NCBI GenBank assembly: GCA_035411425.1
Contig: DAONSX010000047.1
Location: 1-18,842, forward strand
DNA length: 18,842 nt
From: TTA-H9 sp002071415
Lineage (GTDB): Bacteria; Bacteroidota; Bacteroidia; Bacteroidales; TTA-H9
Reading direction: 5' to 3'
The notes below the pieces were generated by a model that was not told the DNA's origin, searched no databases, and saw only the letters and a program-made list of their open reading frames with translations. Each line of letters starts with the position of its first letter. Positions within the stretch are counted from its first letter, which is position 1. This document shows, in pieces, positions 1-6,435 of the stretch. The translations under genes and the position numbers were made by a program.

Positions 1-227
1 AAAAGGGAGCGAGAGAGCCATTGCTTTATACTTTATTCTGGCTTTGAAGTTCGTAAGAAATGGTTTATATAGAAAAGAATTGGTGTGGAAATATGAGGGA
101 TGCCTGGATAATTCGTTCGATTCATTGTATTTCGATCGATACATTATCGGCTTTATAGACAATTTGATAAAAATATATTGAAAACCGGCACTTCAGAAAA
201 TTATCCTTAGATCAAGAAGAGATGAGT
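1..227. other. Non-coding left edge, no gene recognised
   Basis: This stretch lies downstream of the minus-strand symporter. I see no open frame resembling a known protein, no tRNA and no hairpin with a T-tract that would serve as the symporter's terminator. It holds only short imperfect symmetry around 134-152 (TGTAT...ATACA enclosing CGATCG). It may be the spacer to a gene outside the window. Confidence 0.5.
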
Positions 228-1745
228 TTATTTCGAAGAGTTCCATTTTACGGTATTAAGGTTTCTGGTTTTATTGCCAGGTTCTGAAAATATCCATAGA
301 GAGATGAAGGTGAGCAATCCATTGAGCAACAGTAATTCATAGCCAAATTTATAACCACCGAGCCATTTCACCGAGTTAGAACTGATCAGATAGCATAGAG
401 TAGGGATTAGAATAGCAATATAAGGGCTTACGTTATCTTTTAATTTTCGGCTTGTATAAAGGCCAAACATAAAAATTCCGAGCAGTGGGCCATAAGTATA
501 ACCTGCGATCGTATAGATAGCATTGATTACCGTTTTATCGTTCAAAGCTTTAAAAACCATAATGATTGCGAGCATCAGCATAGATACACCAAGATGAACC
601 CACCGGCGCGTGGTATGGCTTTCTTCTCCTTTTATTTTCAGAAAATCAACACAAAAGGAGGTCGTTAAGGCAGTAATAGCCGAATCGGCTGATGAGAGTG
701 CTGCTGCAACAATACCCATTAAAAAACTGATTCCAATGATTTTGGGGAAAAATTTCAAAGCAAGTAAGGGATAAAGCTGGTCGGTATTGTGATAAATACC
801 ACTGGCCTTATCGAAATAGAAACCGGATGAATCGTGAAAATTCAAGCCTTTGCTATTGATATAGAGAAATAGAAGAGCACCAAGGGATAAGAAAATCAAA
901 TTTACGGGGATCAATATGAAACTGTAAGTTATCATGTTTTTCTGAGCATCCTTGATGTTGGGGCAAGTGAGGTTTTTTTGCATCATGTTCTGGTCGAGAC
1001 CAGTCATCACAATACAAATAAAGGCTCCAGAAAGGAATTGCTTGAAGAAATTTTGGCTCGAACGCCAATCCCAGTTGAATATTTTTGAATAATCGCTTTT
1101 GGCTATAGTTTTGGTCAAGCCTGGCAAATCGAGATTCATTTCTTTCCCGATGGCAATAACCGAAAAGAAAACCGCTGCCAGCATTAGGGTGGTTTGGAGT
1201 GTATCTGTCCAGACGATGGTACGAATACCCGAACGATAGGTATATGCCCAGATAAGTGCAAGAATAATGATAACAGTTACAAAAAAAGGAATGCCGAAAG
1301 CATCGAAAAAAGCCATTTGCAGGACTGAAGCTGCCAAATACAGGCGAAGCGAAGCCCCTAACGATTGAGATATAAAGAATAAGGTTGCCCCTGTATGATA
1401 GGACACATTTCCAAAACGTTGTTGAAGATAGGAATATATAGAGATGAGTCCCAAACGATAATATATTGGCATCAATATAAGAGCAATGAATAAATAACCC
1501 AACGGATAACCAAGAACAAACTGAAAGTAAGAAAATCCATTATTACCCACTTCTCCGGGAACTGAAATTAAGGAAACACCGGATATGGAAGCACCAATCA
1601 TTCCATAGGCTACTAAAATCCATGGTGATTTATGGTTCCCTGTGAAAAATGTAGCATTTGATGTGTTTTTCGAAGTTAAAGCCGAAACAAGCATCAGTAT
1701 GGCAAAATACACTGCAAGAATTCCAAAAACCAAGGTAGGGCTCAT
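228..1745 (-). CDS. Sodium:solute symporter (SSF) family transporter, possibly for a cell-wall sugar
   Basis: This is an inner-membrane secondary transporter of 505 aa, a usual length for the SSF family (LeuT fold, Na+-driven uptake). Hydrophobic membrane segments run through the whole protein. Family-typical stretches are visible: WTDTLQTTLM (residues 179-188), DQNMMQKNL (251-259) and ALSSADSAITALTTSF (349-364); the last matches the Ser/Thr-rich helix that helps bind Na+ in SSF proteins. The ATG at 1743-1745 lies 6 bp after the stop of the NamZ-like gene, so the two are almost certainly cotranscribed, with this gene second. The substrate cannot be read from the sequence. The partner enzyme suggests N-acetylmuramic acid or a related peptidoglycan sugar, by analogy with the MurNAc transporter described in Tannerella forsythia. 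Sialic acid, other sugars or amino acids remain possible. The family call is firm and the substrate is inference. Confidence 0.9.
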   Translation of the reverse strand: MSPTLVFGILAVYFAILMLVSALTSKNTSNATFFTGNHKSPWILVAYGMIGASISGVSLISVPGEVGNNGFSYFQFVLGYPLGYLFIALILMPIYYRLGLISIYSYLQQRFGNVSYHTGATLFFISQSLGASLRLYLAASVLQMAFFDAFGIPFFVTVIIILALIWAYTYRSGIRTIVWTDTLQTTLMLAAVFFSVIAIGKEMNLDLPGLTKTIAKSDYSKIFNWDWRSSQNFFKQFLSGAFICIVMTGLDQNMMQKNLTCPNIKDAQKNMITYSFILIPVNLIFLSLGALLFLYINSKGLNFHDSSGFYFDKASGIYHNTDQLYPLLALKFFPKIIGISFLMGIVAAALSSADSAITALTTSFCVDFLKIKGEESHTTRRWVHLGVSMLMLAIIMVFKALNDKTVINAIYTIAGYTYGPLLGIFMFGLYTSRKLKDNVSPYIAILIPTLCYLISSNSVKWLGGYKFGYELLLLNGLLTFISLWIFSEPGNKTRNLNTVKWNSSK

Positions 1746-1751
1746 AACTAA

Positions 1752-2930
1752 TTAAGGATATAGCAAATAGGGTTTACGTTTGAGCATGAATTCCTGTAAT
1801 TGGGGCTGCCAGCTTTCACGTATCTGATTTTCATCGAGACCATCGAGAATCTGCGACCTCAATAACGAAGATCCTGCAAGCTTGTCGAAGAAATCGGGAC
1901 GTTTGAAAAATTTTTCTCCCCAATTCGATAAATGATAAAAATCTAATATGAATTTCAGTGTGAATCGAGTATGTAAAGAATCCCGCCGAAGATCTATTCC
2001 ATAGCAAGTATCGCCTTTATGGAGAGGATGAATAGATTTTCCTGGAATTGCTTTAGGTACAAAAGTAAAGTTACCAAAAATGGGAGCAGGGAAACCTATA
2101 ACCTGAAATGGAAAATCAGTTCCCCTCCCTACCGAGATATCAGTGGCTTCGAACAGGCAAAGGCTGGGATAGAGACGTATGCTTTGCGTATTGGGAAGGT
2201 TCGGACTGGGTTCCCGATCGAGAATTACGGGTGTGGAATGCGTATATCCATCTAAAGGGATTATAGTGAGTTCACATTTCATTCCGTTTCTTAACCATCC
2301 TTCTCCGTTGATCATTCTTGCCAGTTCGCCAATCGTCATCCCATAAACTATGGGAATAGGATTCATTCCTACAAATGAACGGAAAGATAAATCGAGCACA
2401 GGGCCATCTATATAATCTCCATTGGGATTGGGCCTGTCGAGAACCAACAATGGAATACCCTCTTTGGCACAGCTTTCCATCATATAATGAAGAGTTGAAA
2501 TATAAGTAAAAAATCTAACCCCTATATCTTGAATATCGAACACTATGACATCGAGACCACTCATTTCCTTGCTCGAAGGTTTTTTCTGGTTACCATACAA
2601 AGAAATAATTGGTAGTCCCGTTTTTTCATCAATAGTATTTTGAATGAATTCCCCAGCCTCGGCCTCTCCTCTGAATCCATGTTCGGGAGCAAAAATTTTT
2701 TTTACATTAATTCCTGCTGAAATCATGCTATCGATAAGATGCTTTTCGCCTATCATGGAAGAAGCATTTGCAACTACTCCTATGGCTCGATCACCGCCTA
2801 ACGAAGAAAAATATGAATCTGTTTTCCATGCGCCGGGAATGATTATATTTTGACCATTAACCGATCTGCTTAACAAAATGATAGGCAACAAAAAGAGAAA
2901 GAAAACTATTTTAGAAGGAATAGGCTTCAT
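1752..2930 (-). CDS. namZ: NamZ-like exo-beta-N-acetylmuramidase (DUF1343, GH171), secreted
   Basis: This is a 392-aa protein of the DUF1343 family, whose founding characterised member, Bacillus subtilis NamZ, removes MurNAc from the non-reducing ends of peptidoglycan fragments. The N-terminus is a signal peptide: a basic start, a hydrophobic core at residues 8-20, and a likely cleavage near SVNG/Q (23-27). There is no lipobox cysteine, so a soluble periplasmic protein is expected. Hallmark motifs are APEHGFRGEAEAGE (81-94, with Glu83 and Glu89 as candidate catalytic acids), VFDIQDIGVRFFTY (130-143), LDRPNPNG (164-171), PSPNLP (241-246) and FEATDISVGRGTDFPFQ (260-276). The length is normal for the family. 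The ATG at 2928-2930 is chosen because the signal peptide begins there and the next in-frame Met is residue 59. It is the first gene of a pair with the symporter, and a promoter-like site lies only a few bases upstream. The family call is strong; the exact substrate is inferred from characterised homologues. Confidence 0.88.
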   Translation of the reverse strand: MKPIPSKIVFFLFLLPIILLSRSVNGQNIIIPGAWKTDSYFSSLGGDRAIGVVANASSMIGEKHLIDSMISAGINVKKIFAPEHGFRGEAEAGEFIQNTIDEKTGLPIISLYGNQKKPSSKEMSGLDVIVFDIQDIGVRFFTYISTLHYMMESCAKEGIPLLVLDRPNPNGDYIDGPVLDLSFRSFVGMNPIPIVYGMTIGELARMINGEGWLRNGMKCELTIIPLDGYTHSTPVILDREPSPNLPNTQSIRLYPSLCLFEATDISVGRGTDFPFQVIGFPAPIFGNFTFVPKAIPGKSIHPLHKGDTCYGIDLRRDSLHTRFTLKFILDFYHLSNWGEKFFKRPDFFDKLAGSSLLRSQILDGLDENQIRESWQPQLQEFMLKRKPYLLYP

Positions 2931-2937
2931 TATGTGG

Positions 2938-2969
2938 CAAAATTATAAAGAACGATACATAATGAACAA
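2938..2969 (-). promoter_or_regulatory. Predicted Bacteroidota-type promoter for the namZ-symporter pair
   Basis: On the minus strand, TTG (2969-2967) is followed after 21 bp by TAATTTTG (2945-2938), which fits the Bacteroidota consensus TTTG ... TAnnTTTG. Transcription should start within a few bases of the ATG at 2930, giving a leader of roughly 0-5 nt. The match is by eye, with no expression evidence. Confidence 0.55.
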
Positions 2970-3173
2970 CGAATCACGGATCGCATTCACTCCTAATGGG
3001 GCTCGAATAATGCGGGTTTGTCTTCGAAAATGTTGACATGCCGCCCAAAATGATGCTCGAACGAAATTTTTTCATCTTCATATAACTCAGTCCCCGCTAT
3101 CTCTCATCCTCCATTTTGCCCATTCACAAGAAGCCACGAATAACTATAGATATCATCAATCAACATTCTCACA
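2970..3173. other. Divergent intergenic region, no gene seen
   Basis: This is the centre of the 317-bp gap between the divergent namZ and rpsU genes. I see no coding signal. GCTCGAA occurs twice (near 3001 and 3055) on either side of a GC-richer segment that does not fold into an obvious long hairpin. Each flank carries a promoter-like site for its own gene. Confidence 0.4.
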
Positions 3174-3204
3174 TTGCTCAACCAATAAAAATTGTATAAC
3201 TTTG
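3174..3204 (+). promoter_or_regulatory. Predicted Bacteroidota-type promoter for rpsU
   Basis: TTG (3174-3176), a 20-bp spacer and TAACTTTG (3197-3204) match the -33 / -7 consensus of Bacteroidota sigma factors. The bases after the -7 box, CAGCCC, resemble those after the tRNA promoter at 4752-4783 (CAGTCCC). Such a shared start region could reflect common growth-rate control. The predicted leader is about 39 nt. Confidence 0.7.
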
Positions 3205-3235
3205 CAGCCCTAATTTTTATTCACTAATTAAAAGC

Positions 3236-3240
3236 GAGGT
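3236..3240 (+). promoter_or_regulatory. Shine-Dalgarno sequence of rpsU
   Basis: GAGGT sits 7 nt before the ATG and is complementary to the 16S rRNA tail. Most genes in this window have A/T-only leaders, so the site stands out. In Bacteroidota, bS21 helps hide the anti-SD sequence, and an SD on rpsU is a known basis for autoregulation in some members. Confidence 0.6.
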
Positions 3241-3247
3241 ATTTTTT

Positions 3248-3442
3248 ATGATTATTGTTCCTGTTAAAGAAGGCGACAGCATCGACCGAGCGTTGAAGAA
3301 ATTCAAGCGGAAGTTCGAAAAAACCGGTGTGATGCGTGAATTACGCGAACGCCAAAAATATACGAAACCTTCCATTAGACGACGCGAAGAGAAAACTCGA
3401 GCCATCTTTATTCAAAAACTCAGGGATCAAGAGTTGATTTAA
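3248..3442 (+). CDS. rpsU: 30S ribosomal protein bS21
   Basis: This 64-aa basic protein carries the bS21 signature from its first residues (MIIVPVKEGDSIDRALKKFKR) and an Arg/Lys-rich C-terminal half that contacts 16S rRNA on the 30S platform. The length is typical for Bacteroidota S21. The ATG at 3248 begins exactly at the conserved family N-terminus and is preceded by GAGGT with 7 nt spacing. In Bacteroidota ribosomes bS21, with bS6 and bS18, covers the 3' end of 16S rRNA and so reduces SD-dependent initiation. It has its own promoter (3174-3204). A hairpin follows at 3470-3498, so the gene may be expressed largely as a single-gene transcript with some read-through into the recombinase and hpf. 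Confidence 0.97.
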   Translation: MIIVPVKEGDSIDRALKKFKRKFEKTGVMRELRERQKYTKPSIRRREEKTRAIFIQKLRDQELI

Positions 3443-3469
3443 GATTCTTGAAATTACAGGAAGAAAACT

Positions 3470-3498
3470 ATCCGGACAGAAATTTTTTCTATCCGGAT
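3470..3498 (+). terminator. Hairpin after rpsU, likely terminator or attenuator
   Basis: ATCCGGA (3470-3476) pairs with TCCGGAT (3492-3498). Inside, AGAAA (3478-3482) pairs with TTTCT (3486-3490) across one C/A mismatch, giving about 12 bp with a 3-nt loop. The following bases, TTGTTGTAATTTT, are T-rich but interrupted, which suits partial termination. CTATCCGGA is also a direct repeat (3468-3476 and 3489-3497). Confidence 0.6.
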
Positions 3499-3530
3499 TT
3501 GTTGTAATTTTATCCCAAGCTAAATTTTGG

Positions 3531-4418
3531 ATGATAGAAAGTTTTATCACATATCTGGAAAGAGAAAAACGGTATTCAAAATACACATGTACCTCTTATT
3601 CGATTGATTTACAACAATTCGAATCTTATTGTCAATTGCAATATGGCCACTCGGATATCGATACTGTAAGTTCTGATGTGATCAGAAGTTATGTGGTTTG
3701 GTTGATAGAAAAGGATTATTCTCATCGAAGCATTCACCGGAAGATTATTTCGTTGCGTCAGTATTACAGGTATTTGATTAGATTGGGATATATTCATGCT
3801 AATCCGGCTCGAGATGTTCCTGTACCAAAGATTCCAGAACGAATTCCCATGTTTGTAAGTGAAGAAAACATGAAAAATGTGGGTAATGTTGCGTCTAAGA
3901 GGAAGAATGATTATGAAACCATACGGGATAAATTAATCATAGAAATGCTATATGCCACAGGAATGCGTGTTTCGGAATTGATTCATCTAAGGATTTGCGA
4001 TATAAATCTTGAGGGGATGAACATCAAAGTGATGGGAAAGCGAAGCAAAGAAAGATTGATTCCTATTGGAGAAAAATTAGCAGATCATTTACGACAATAT
4101 CTCGAGGTGCTTCGACGTTTTGGTTTTGTAGCTTCTCCTGAATCGTGGTTATTTTCGACCCGAAAAGGCCAGAAGATTTATCCTTTGCTTGTTTATCGAG
4201 TAGTAAATGAATTCTTGAGTAAAGTAACTACATTGGAAAAGAGGAGTCCACATATTCTGAGGCATAGTTTTGCCACACAGTTATTGAATGCCGGAGCCGA
4301 CCTGAATGCCATCAAGGAATTGCTGGGTCATTCTAGTTTGGCGTCCACCCAAATTTATACACATTCTGACTTTGAGACGTTAAAAAAAATATATCAACAA
4401 TCACACCCTAAAGCTTAA
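3531..4418 (+). CDS. xerC: XerC/XerD-family tyrosine site-specific recombinase
   Basis: This is a 295-aa tyrosine recombinase, the usual length for chromosomal Xer proteins, which resolve chromosome dimers at dif near the division septum. An N-terminal SAM-like DNA-binding domain (about residues 1-105) precedes the catalytic domain. All active-site residues are present: Arg146 (ATGMR), the beta-hairpin Lys170 (GKRSKER), His241 and Arg244 (HILRHS), His267 (LLGH) and nucleophile Tyr276 (STQIYTH). The ATG at 3531 matches the usual Xer start (xxFxxYLExEKxYSxxT). It lies between rpsU and hpf, an arrangement also seen in other Bacteroidota, which argues for a housekeeping Xer rather than a phage or transposon integrase. 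No att-like repeats flank it. XerC and XerD are hard to separate by eye, so the symbol is provisional. Its stop is 16 bp before hpf. Confidence 0.9.
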   Translation: MIESFITYLEREKRYSKYTCTSYSIDLQQFESYCQLQYGHSDIDTVSSDVIRSYVVWLIEKDYSHRSIHRKIISLRQYYRYLIRLGYIHANPARDVPVPKIPERIPMFVSEENMKNVGNVASKRKNDYETIRDKLIIEMLYATGMRVSELIHLRICDINLEGMNIKVMGKRSKERLIPIGEKLADHLRQYLEVLRRFGFVASPESWLFSTRKGQKIYPLLVYRVVNEFLSKVTTLEKRSPHILRHSFATQLLNAGADLNAIKELLGHSSLASTQIYTHSDFETLKKIYQQSHPKA

Positions 4419-4422
4419 AAGA

Positions 4423-4428
4423 AAGGAG
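4423..4428 (+). promoter_or_regulatory. Shine-Dalgarno sequence of hpf
   Basis: AAGGAG lies 6 nt before the ATG at 4435, in the 16-bp gap after the recombinase stop. It is one of only three clear SD sites in the window (with rpsU and nusG). Confidence 0.65.
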
Positions 4429-4434
4429 TAAATC

Positions 4435-4734
4435 ATGAATGTAAACATCAACTCAGTACATTTCAAGGCCGACAAGAAGCTGGAATCATTTATCACGGAG
4501 AAGGTTGGAAAATTGAATCAATACTTCGATGGGATCATTGGAAGTGAGGTCGTATTGAAGTTGGAAAATACCGACACACCTGAGAATAAAGTTACGGAAA
4601 TCAGGTTGCAGATACCTGGGAATGATCTATATGCACGGAAGCAATGTGCCACATTTGAGGAAGCAACAGGAGAAGCCGTTGATGCTTTGAAAGTCCAGTT
4701 GAAAAAATATAAGGCCAAACTCAAGGGGAACTAA
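4435..4734 (+). CDS. hpf: Ribosome hibernation-promoting factor, short form (HPF/RaiA family)
   Basis: This 99-aa protein of the S30AE/HPF family binds the 30S decoding region in slow growth and stabilises inactive ribosomes. The family pattern is visible: an N-terminal beta strand (MNVNINSVHFKADKKLESFI), a helix ending KLNQYFD, the strand pair around VVLKLEN and VTEIRLQIPG, and a C-terminal helix rich in Lys (ALKVQLKKYKAKLKGN) that contacts rRNA. It lacks the extra C-terminal dimerisation domain of long HPF, so it is the short form; that form normally needs a partner such as RMF in Proteobacteria, and none is visible here. It follows the recombinase by 16 bp with an SD at 4423-4428 and ends 49 bp before a terminator. 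It lies in one block with rpsU, EF-Tu and ribosomal protein genes. Confidence 0.93.
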   Translation: MNVNINSVHFKADKKLESFITEKVGKLNQYFDGIIGSEVVLKLENTDTPENKVTEIRLQIPGNDLYARKQCATFEEATGEAVDALKVQLKKYKAKLKGN

Positions 4735-4751
4735 AAATTTTGTTCAAAAAG

Positions 4752-4783
4752 TTTGGTTCGTATCGTAATAAGATTTACTTTTG
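4752..4783 (+). promoter_or_regulatory. Predicted promoter for the tRNA-Tyr/Gly/Thr-tuf unit
   Basis: TTTG (4752-4755), a 20-bp spacer and TACTTTTG (4776-4783) closely match the Bacteroidota consensus TTTG / TAnnTTTG. The next seven bases are the 5' arm of the terminator hairpin at 4784-4803, so the transcription start should fall inside that arm. Confidence 0.7.
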
Positions 4784-4810
4784 CAGTCCCTTTTTTGGGA
4801 CTGTTTTTTT
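4784..4810 (+). terminator. Intrinsic terminator after hpf
   Basis: CAGTCCC (4784-4790) and GGGACTG (4797-4803) form a perfect 7-bp stem with a T6 loop, followed by seven T residues (4804-4810). This is a textbook Rho-independent terminator for the rpsU-xer-hpf transcript. It abuts the tRNA promoter's -7 box. Confidence 0.8.
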
Positions 4811-4861
4811 ATAGCCCGTGATGGGGGGTTTAAAAATTTTTTAATGATAGAATAAAGCTGA

Positions 4862-4943
4862 GGGGAGATTCCAGAGCGGTCAAATGGGGCAGACTGTAAA
4901 TCTGTTGGCAGTGCCTTCGGAGGTTCGAATCCTCCTCTCCCCA
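4862..4943 (+). tRNA. tRNA-Tyr (anticodon GTA)
   Basis: The 7-bp acceptor stem is GGGGAGA/TCTCCCC (4862-4868 and 4936-4942) with discriminator A4943. The anticodon loop CTGTAAA (4894-4900) places GTA at 4896-4898. The long variable arm (about 4906-4918) marks a class II tRNA, as expected for bacterial tRNA-Tyr. The T-arm is GGAGG-TTCGAAT-CCTCC. CCA is not encoded (ACC then G). It is the first of three tandem tRNAs upstream of tuf. Confidence 0.96.
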
Positions 4944-4959
4944 CCGAATGAAGAAACAG

Positions 4960-5032
4960 GCGGAAGTAGCTCATCTGGCAGAGCGAAAGCCTTCCAAGCT
5001 TTAGGTAGCGGGTTCGAATCCCGTCTTCCGCT
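4960..5032 (+). tRNA. tRNA-Gly (anticodon TCC)
   Basis: The acceptor stem is GCGGAAG/CTTCCGC (4960-4966 and 5025-5031) with discriminator T5032. The anticodon stem AAAGC/GCTTT encloses loop CTTCCAA (4991-4997), giving TCC at 4993-4995. The T-loop TTCGAAT is standard. CCA is not encoded. It lies 16 bp after tRNA-Tyr and 9 bp before tRNA-Thr, so the three are probably cut from one transcript. Confidence 0.96.
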
Positions 5033-5041
5033 CTTAGAAAA

Positions 5042-5113
5042 GCCGATGTAGCTCAGCGGTAGAGCACTTCCTTGGTAAGGAAGGGGTCACGAGTCCAATT
5101 CTCGTCATCGGCT
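5042..5113 (+). tRNA. tRNA-Thr (anticodon GGT)
   Basis: The acceptor stem is GCCGATG/CATCGGC (5042-5048 and 5106-5112) with discriminator T5113. The anticodon stem CTTCC/GGAAG encloses loop TTGGTAA, giving GGT at 5074-5076. The T-loop reads TCCAATT (5094-5100), so the nearly universal T55 is C. The bases after the discriminator read CCA (5114-5116), unlike the other tRNAs here. It is the last tRNA before tuf (54 bp gap). Confidence 0.94.
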
Positions 5114-5167
5114 CCAACAATGACACGTTCATCTTTGATAACTTTTTTCAACTAATAAATTTTTTCT

Positions 5168-6355
5168 ATGGCAAAAGAAAAATTCGATCGTTCCAAACCT
5201 CATGTGAATATTGGAACAATTGGTCATATCGACCATGGTAAAACCACCCTAACCGCTGCTATCACCATGGTGCTTTCCAGAGCGGGTCTTTCCGAATTCC
5301 GTTCATTCGATTCAATCGACAATGCACCAGAAGAAAAAGCACGTGGTATAACCATTAATACCTCCCACATCGAATACCAAACGGCTAACAGGCATTATGC
5401 CCATGTGGATTGCCCCGGCCATGCCGACTATATTAAGAATATGATTACCGGAGCAGCCCAGATGGATGGTGCTATCTTAGTAGTAGCTGCTACCGACGGA
5501 CCTATGCCCCAAACACGTGAACATATCCTATTGGCCCGCCAGGTGGGTGTTCCCCGCTTGGTAGTTTTCATAAATAAAGTGGACCTGGTAGACGATCCAG
5601 AACTCCTCGATCTTGTGGAAATGGAAACTCGTGACCTCTTGAATTTTTATGGGTTCGATGGAGACAATACCCCTATAATTCGTGGCTCGGCACTTGGTGC
5701 GCTCAATGATGAACCCCAATGGGTCGAAGCCGTCAAAGAACTGATGCAAAAAGTCGATGAGTGGATTCCTTTGCCTCAACGTGCTATCGATAAGCCTTTC
5801 CTTATGCCTGTTGAAGACGTTTTCTCTATTACAGGCCGTGGAACAGTTGCAACGGGTAGAATCGAGACGGGAATCATAAGAACTGGAGACCCAGTGGAGA
5901 TAATCGGACTGGGTGCCGAAAAATTAAAATCGGTCGTAACCGGCGTAGAAATGTTCCGTAAAATTCTCGACGAAGGTAAAGCTGGCGATAATGCCGGACT
6001 TTTGCTTCGTGGAATCGATAAGGATGAAATTCGTCGTGGCATGGTTGTTGCTGCTCCTGGGAGCATCAAACCTCATAAACATTTCAAGGCGCAGGTGTAT
6101 ATTCTTAAAAAGGAAGAAGGTGGACGTCATACCCCCTTCCATAATAAATACCGACCCCAATTCTATTTCCGCACTACCGATGTGACGGGAGAAATTACTC
6201 TTCCCGAAGGCGTCGAAATGGTTATGCCGGGCGATAACCTCGAAATCGAAGTAAAGTTGATATATGAAATAGCCATGAACCCTAACCTTCGTTTTGCTAT
6301 ACGTGAAGGAGGCAGAACAGTGGGAGCGGGTCAGGTTACTGAAATATTAGACTGA
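5168..6355 (+). CDS. tuf: Translation elongation factor EF-Tu
   Basis: EF-Tu is the GTPase that delivers aminoacyl-tRNA to the ribosome. At 395 aa it has the normal length and all three domains: the G domain (about 1-205), then two beta-barrels. GTP-binding motifs are intact: GHIDHGKT (19-26), switch I RGITINTSH with Thr62, DCPGH (81-85, catalytic His85), NKVD (136-139) and SAL (174-176). The ATG at 5168 gives the standard MAKEKFDRSKPHVNIGTIGH start; the leader is A/T-rich with no SD, usual for highly expressed Bacteroidota genes. It lies downstream of tRNA-Tyr/Gly/Thr and upstream of tRNA-Trp and secE, an order resembling tufB of Escherichia coli. It is probably cotranscribed with the tRNAs from the promoter at 4752-4783. 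No sign of truncation. Confidence 0.98.
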   Translation: MAKEKFDRSKPHVNIGTIGHIDHGKTTLTAAITMVLSRAGLSEFRSFDSIDNAPEEKARGITINTSHIEYQTANRHYAHVDCPGHADYIKNMITGAAQMDGAILVVAATDGPMPQTREHILLARQVGVPRLVVFINKVDLVDDPELLDLVEMETRDLLNFYGFDGDNTPIIRGSALGALNDEPQWVEAVKELMQKVDEWIPLPQRAIDKPFLMPVEDVFSITGRGTVATGRIETGIIRTGDPVEIIGLGAEKLKSVVTGVEMFRKILDEGKAGDNAGLLLRGIDKDEIRRGMVVAAPGSIKPHKHFKAQVYILKKEEGGRHTPFHNKYRPQFYFRTTDVTGEITLPEGVEMVMPGDNLEIEVKLIYEIAMNPNLRFAIREGGRTVGAGQVTEILD

Positions 6356-6389
6356 TTCTTTTGTTTTATTTCTTCATCCAATCCAAGTC

Positions 6390-6425
6390 CTTGCTTTTCA
6401 TAAGCGAGGCCTGTGGGAAAGCAAG
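6390..6425 (+). other. Hairpin between tuf and tRNA-Trp
   Basis: CTTGCTTT (6390-6397) pairs with AAAGCAAG (6418-6425), extended inward by a T-G and a C-G pair, with a loop of about 16 nt. No T-tract follows, so it is not a standard terminator. It may be a processing signal upstream of the tRNA 5' end or an mRNA 3' stabiliser for tuf. Confidence 0.4.
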
Positions 6426-6435
6426 AAAATGACGA

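Noticed and set aside
3531..4418. Recombinase as a sign of a mobile element
   Set aside because: Xer-like length and motifs, housekeeping neighbours on both sides, and no flanking repeats or att sites despite tRNAs nearby.
4744..4974. Minus-strand frame across the tRNA-Tyr and tRNA-Gly genes
   Set aside because: It overlaps two clear tRNAs, a promoter and a terminator. The apparent peptide is the antisense of tRNA sequence, a frequent mis-annotation.
5117..5167. Separate promoter for tuf (CATCTTTG near 5133)
   Set aside because: First base of the -7 box is wrong and no TTTG lies about 20 bp upstream.
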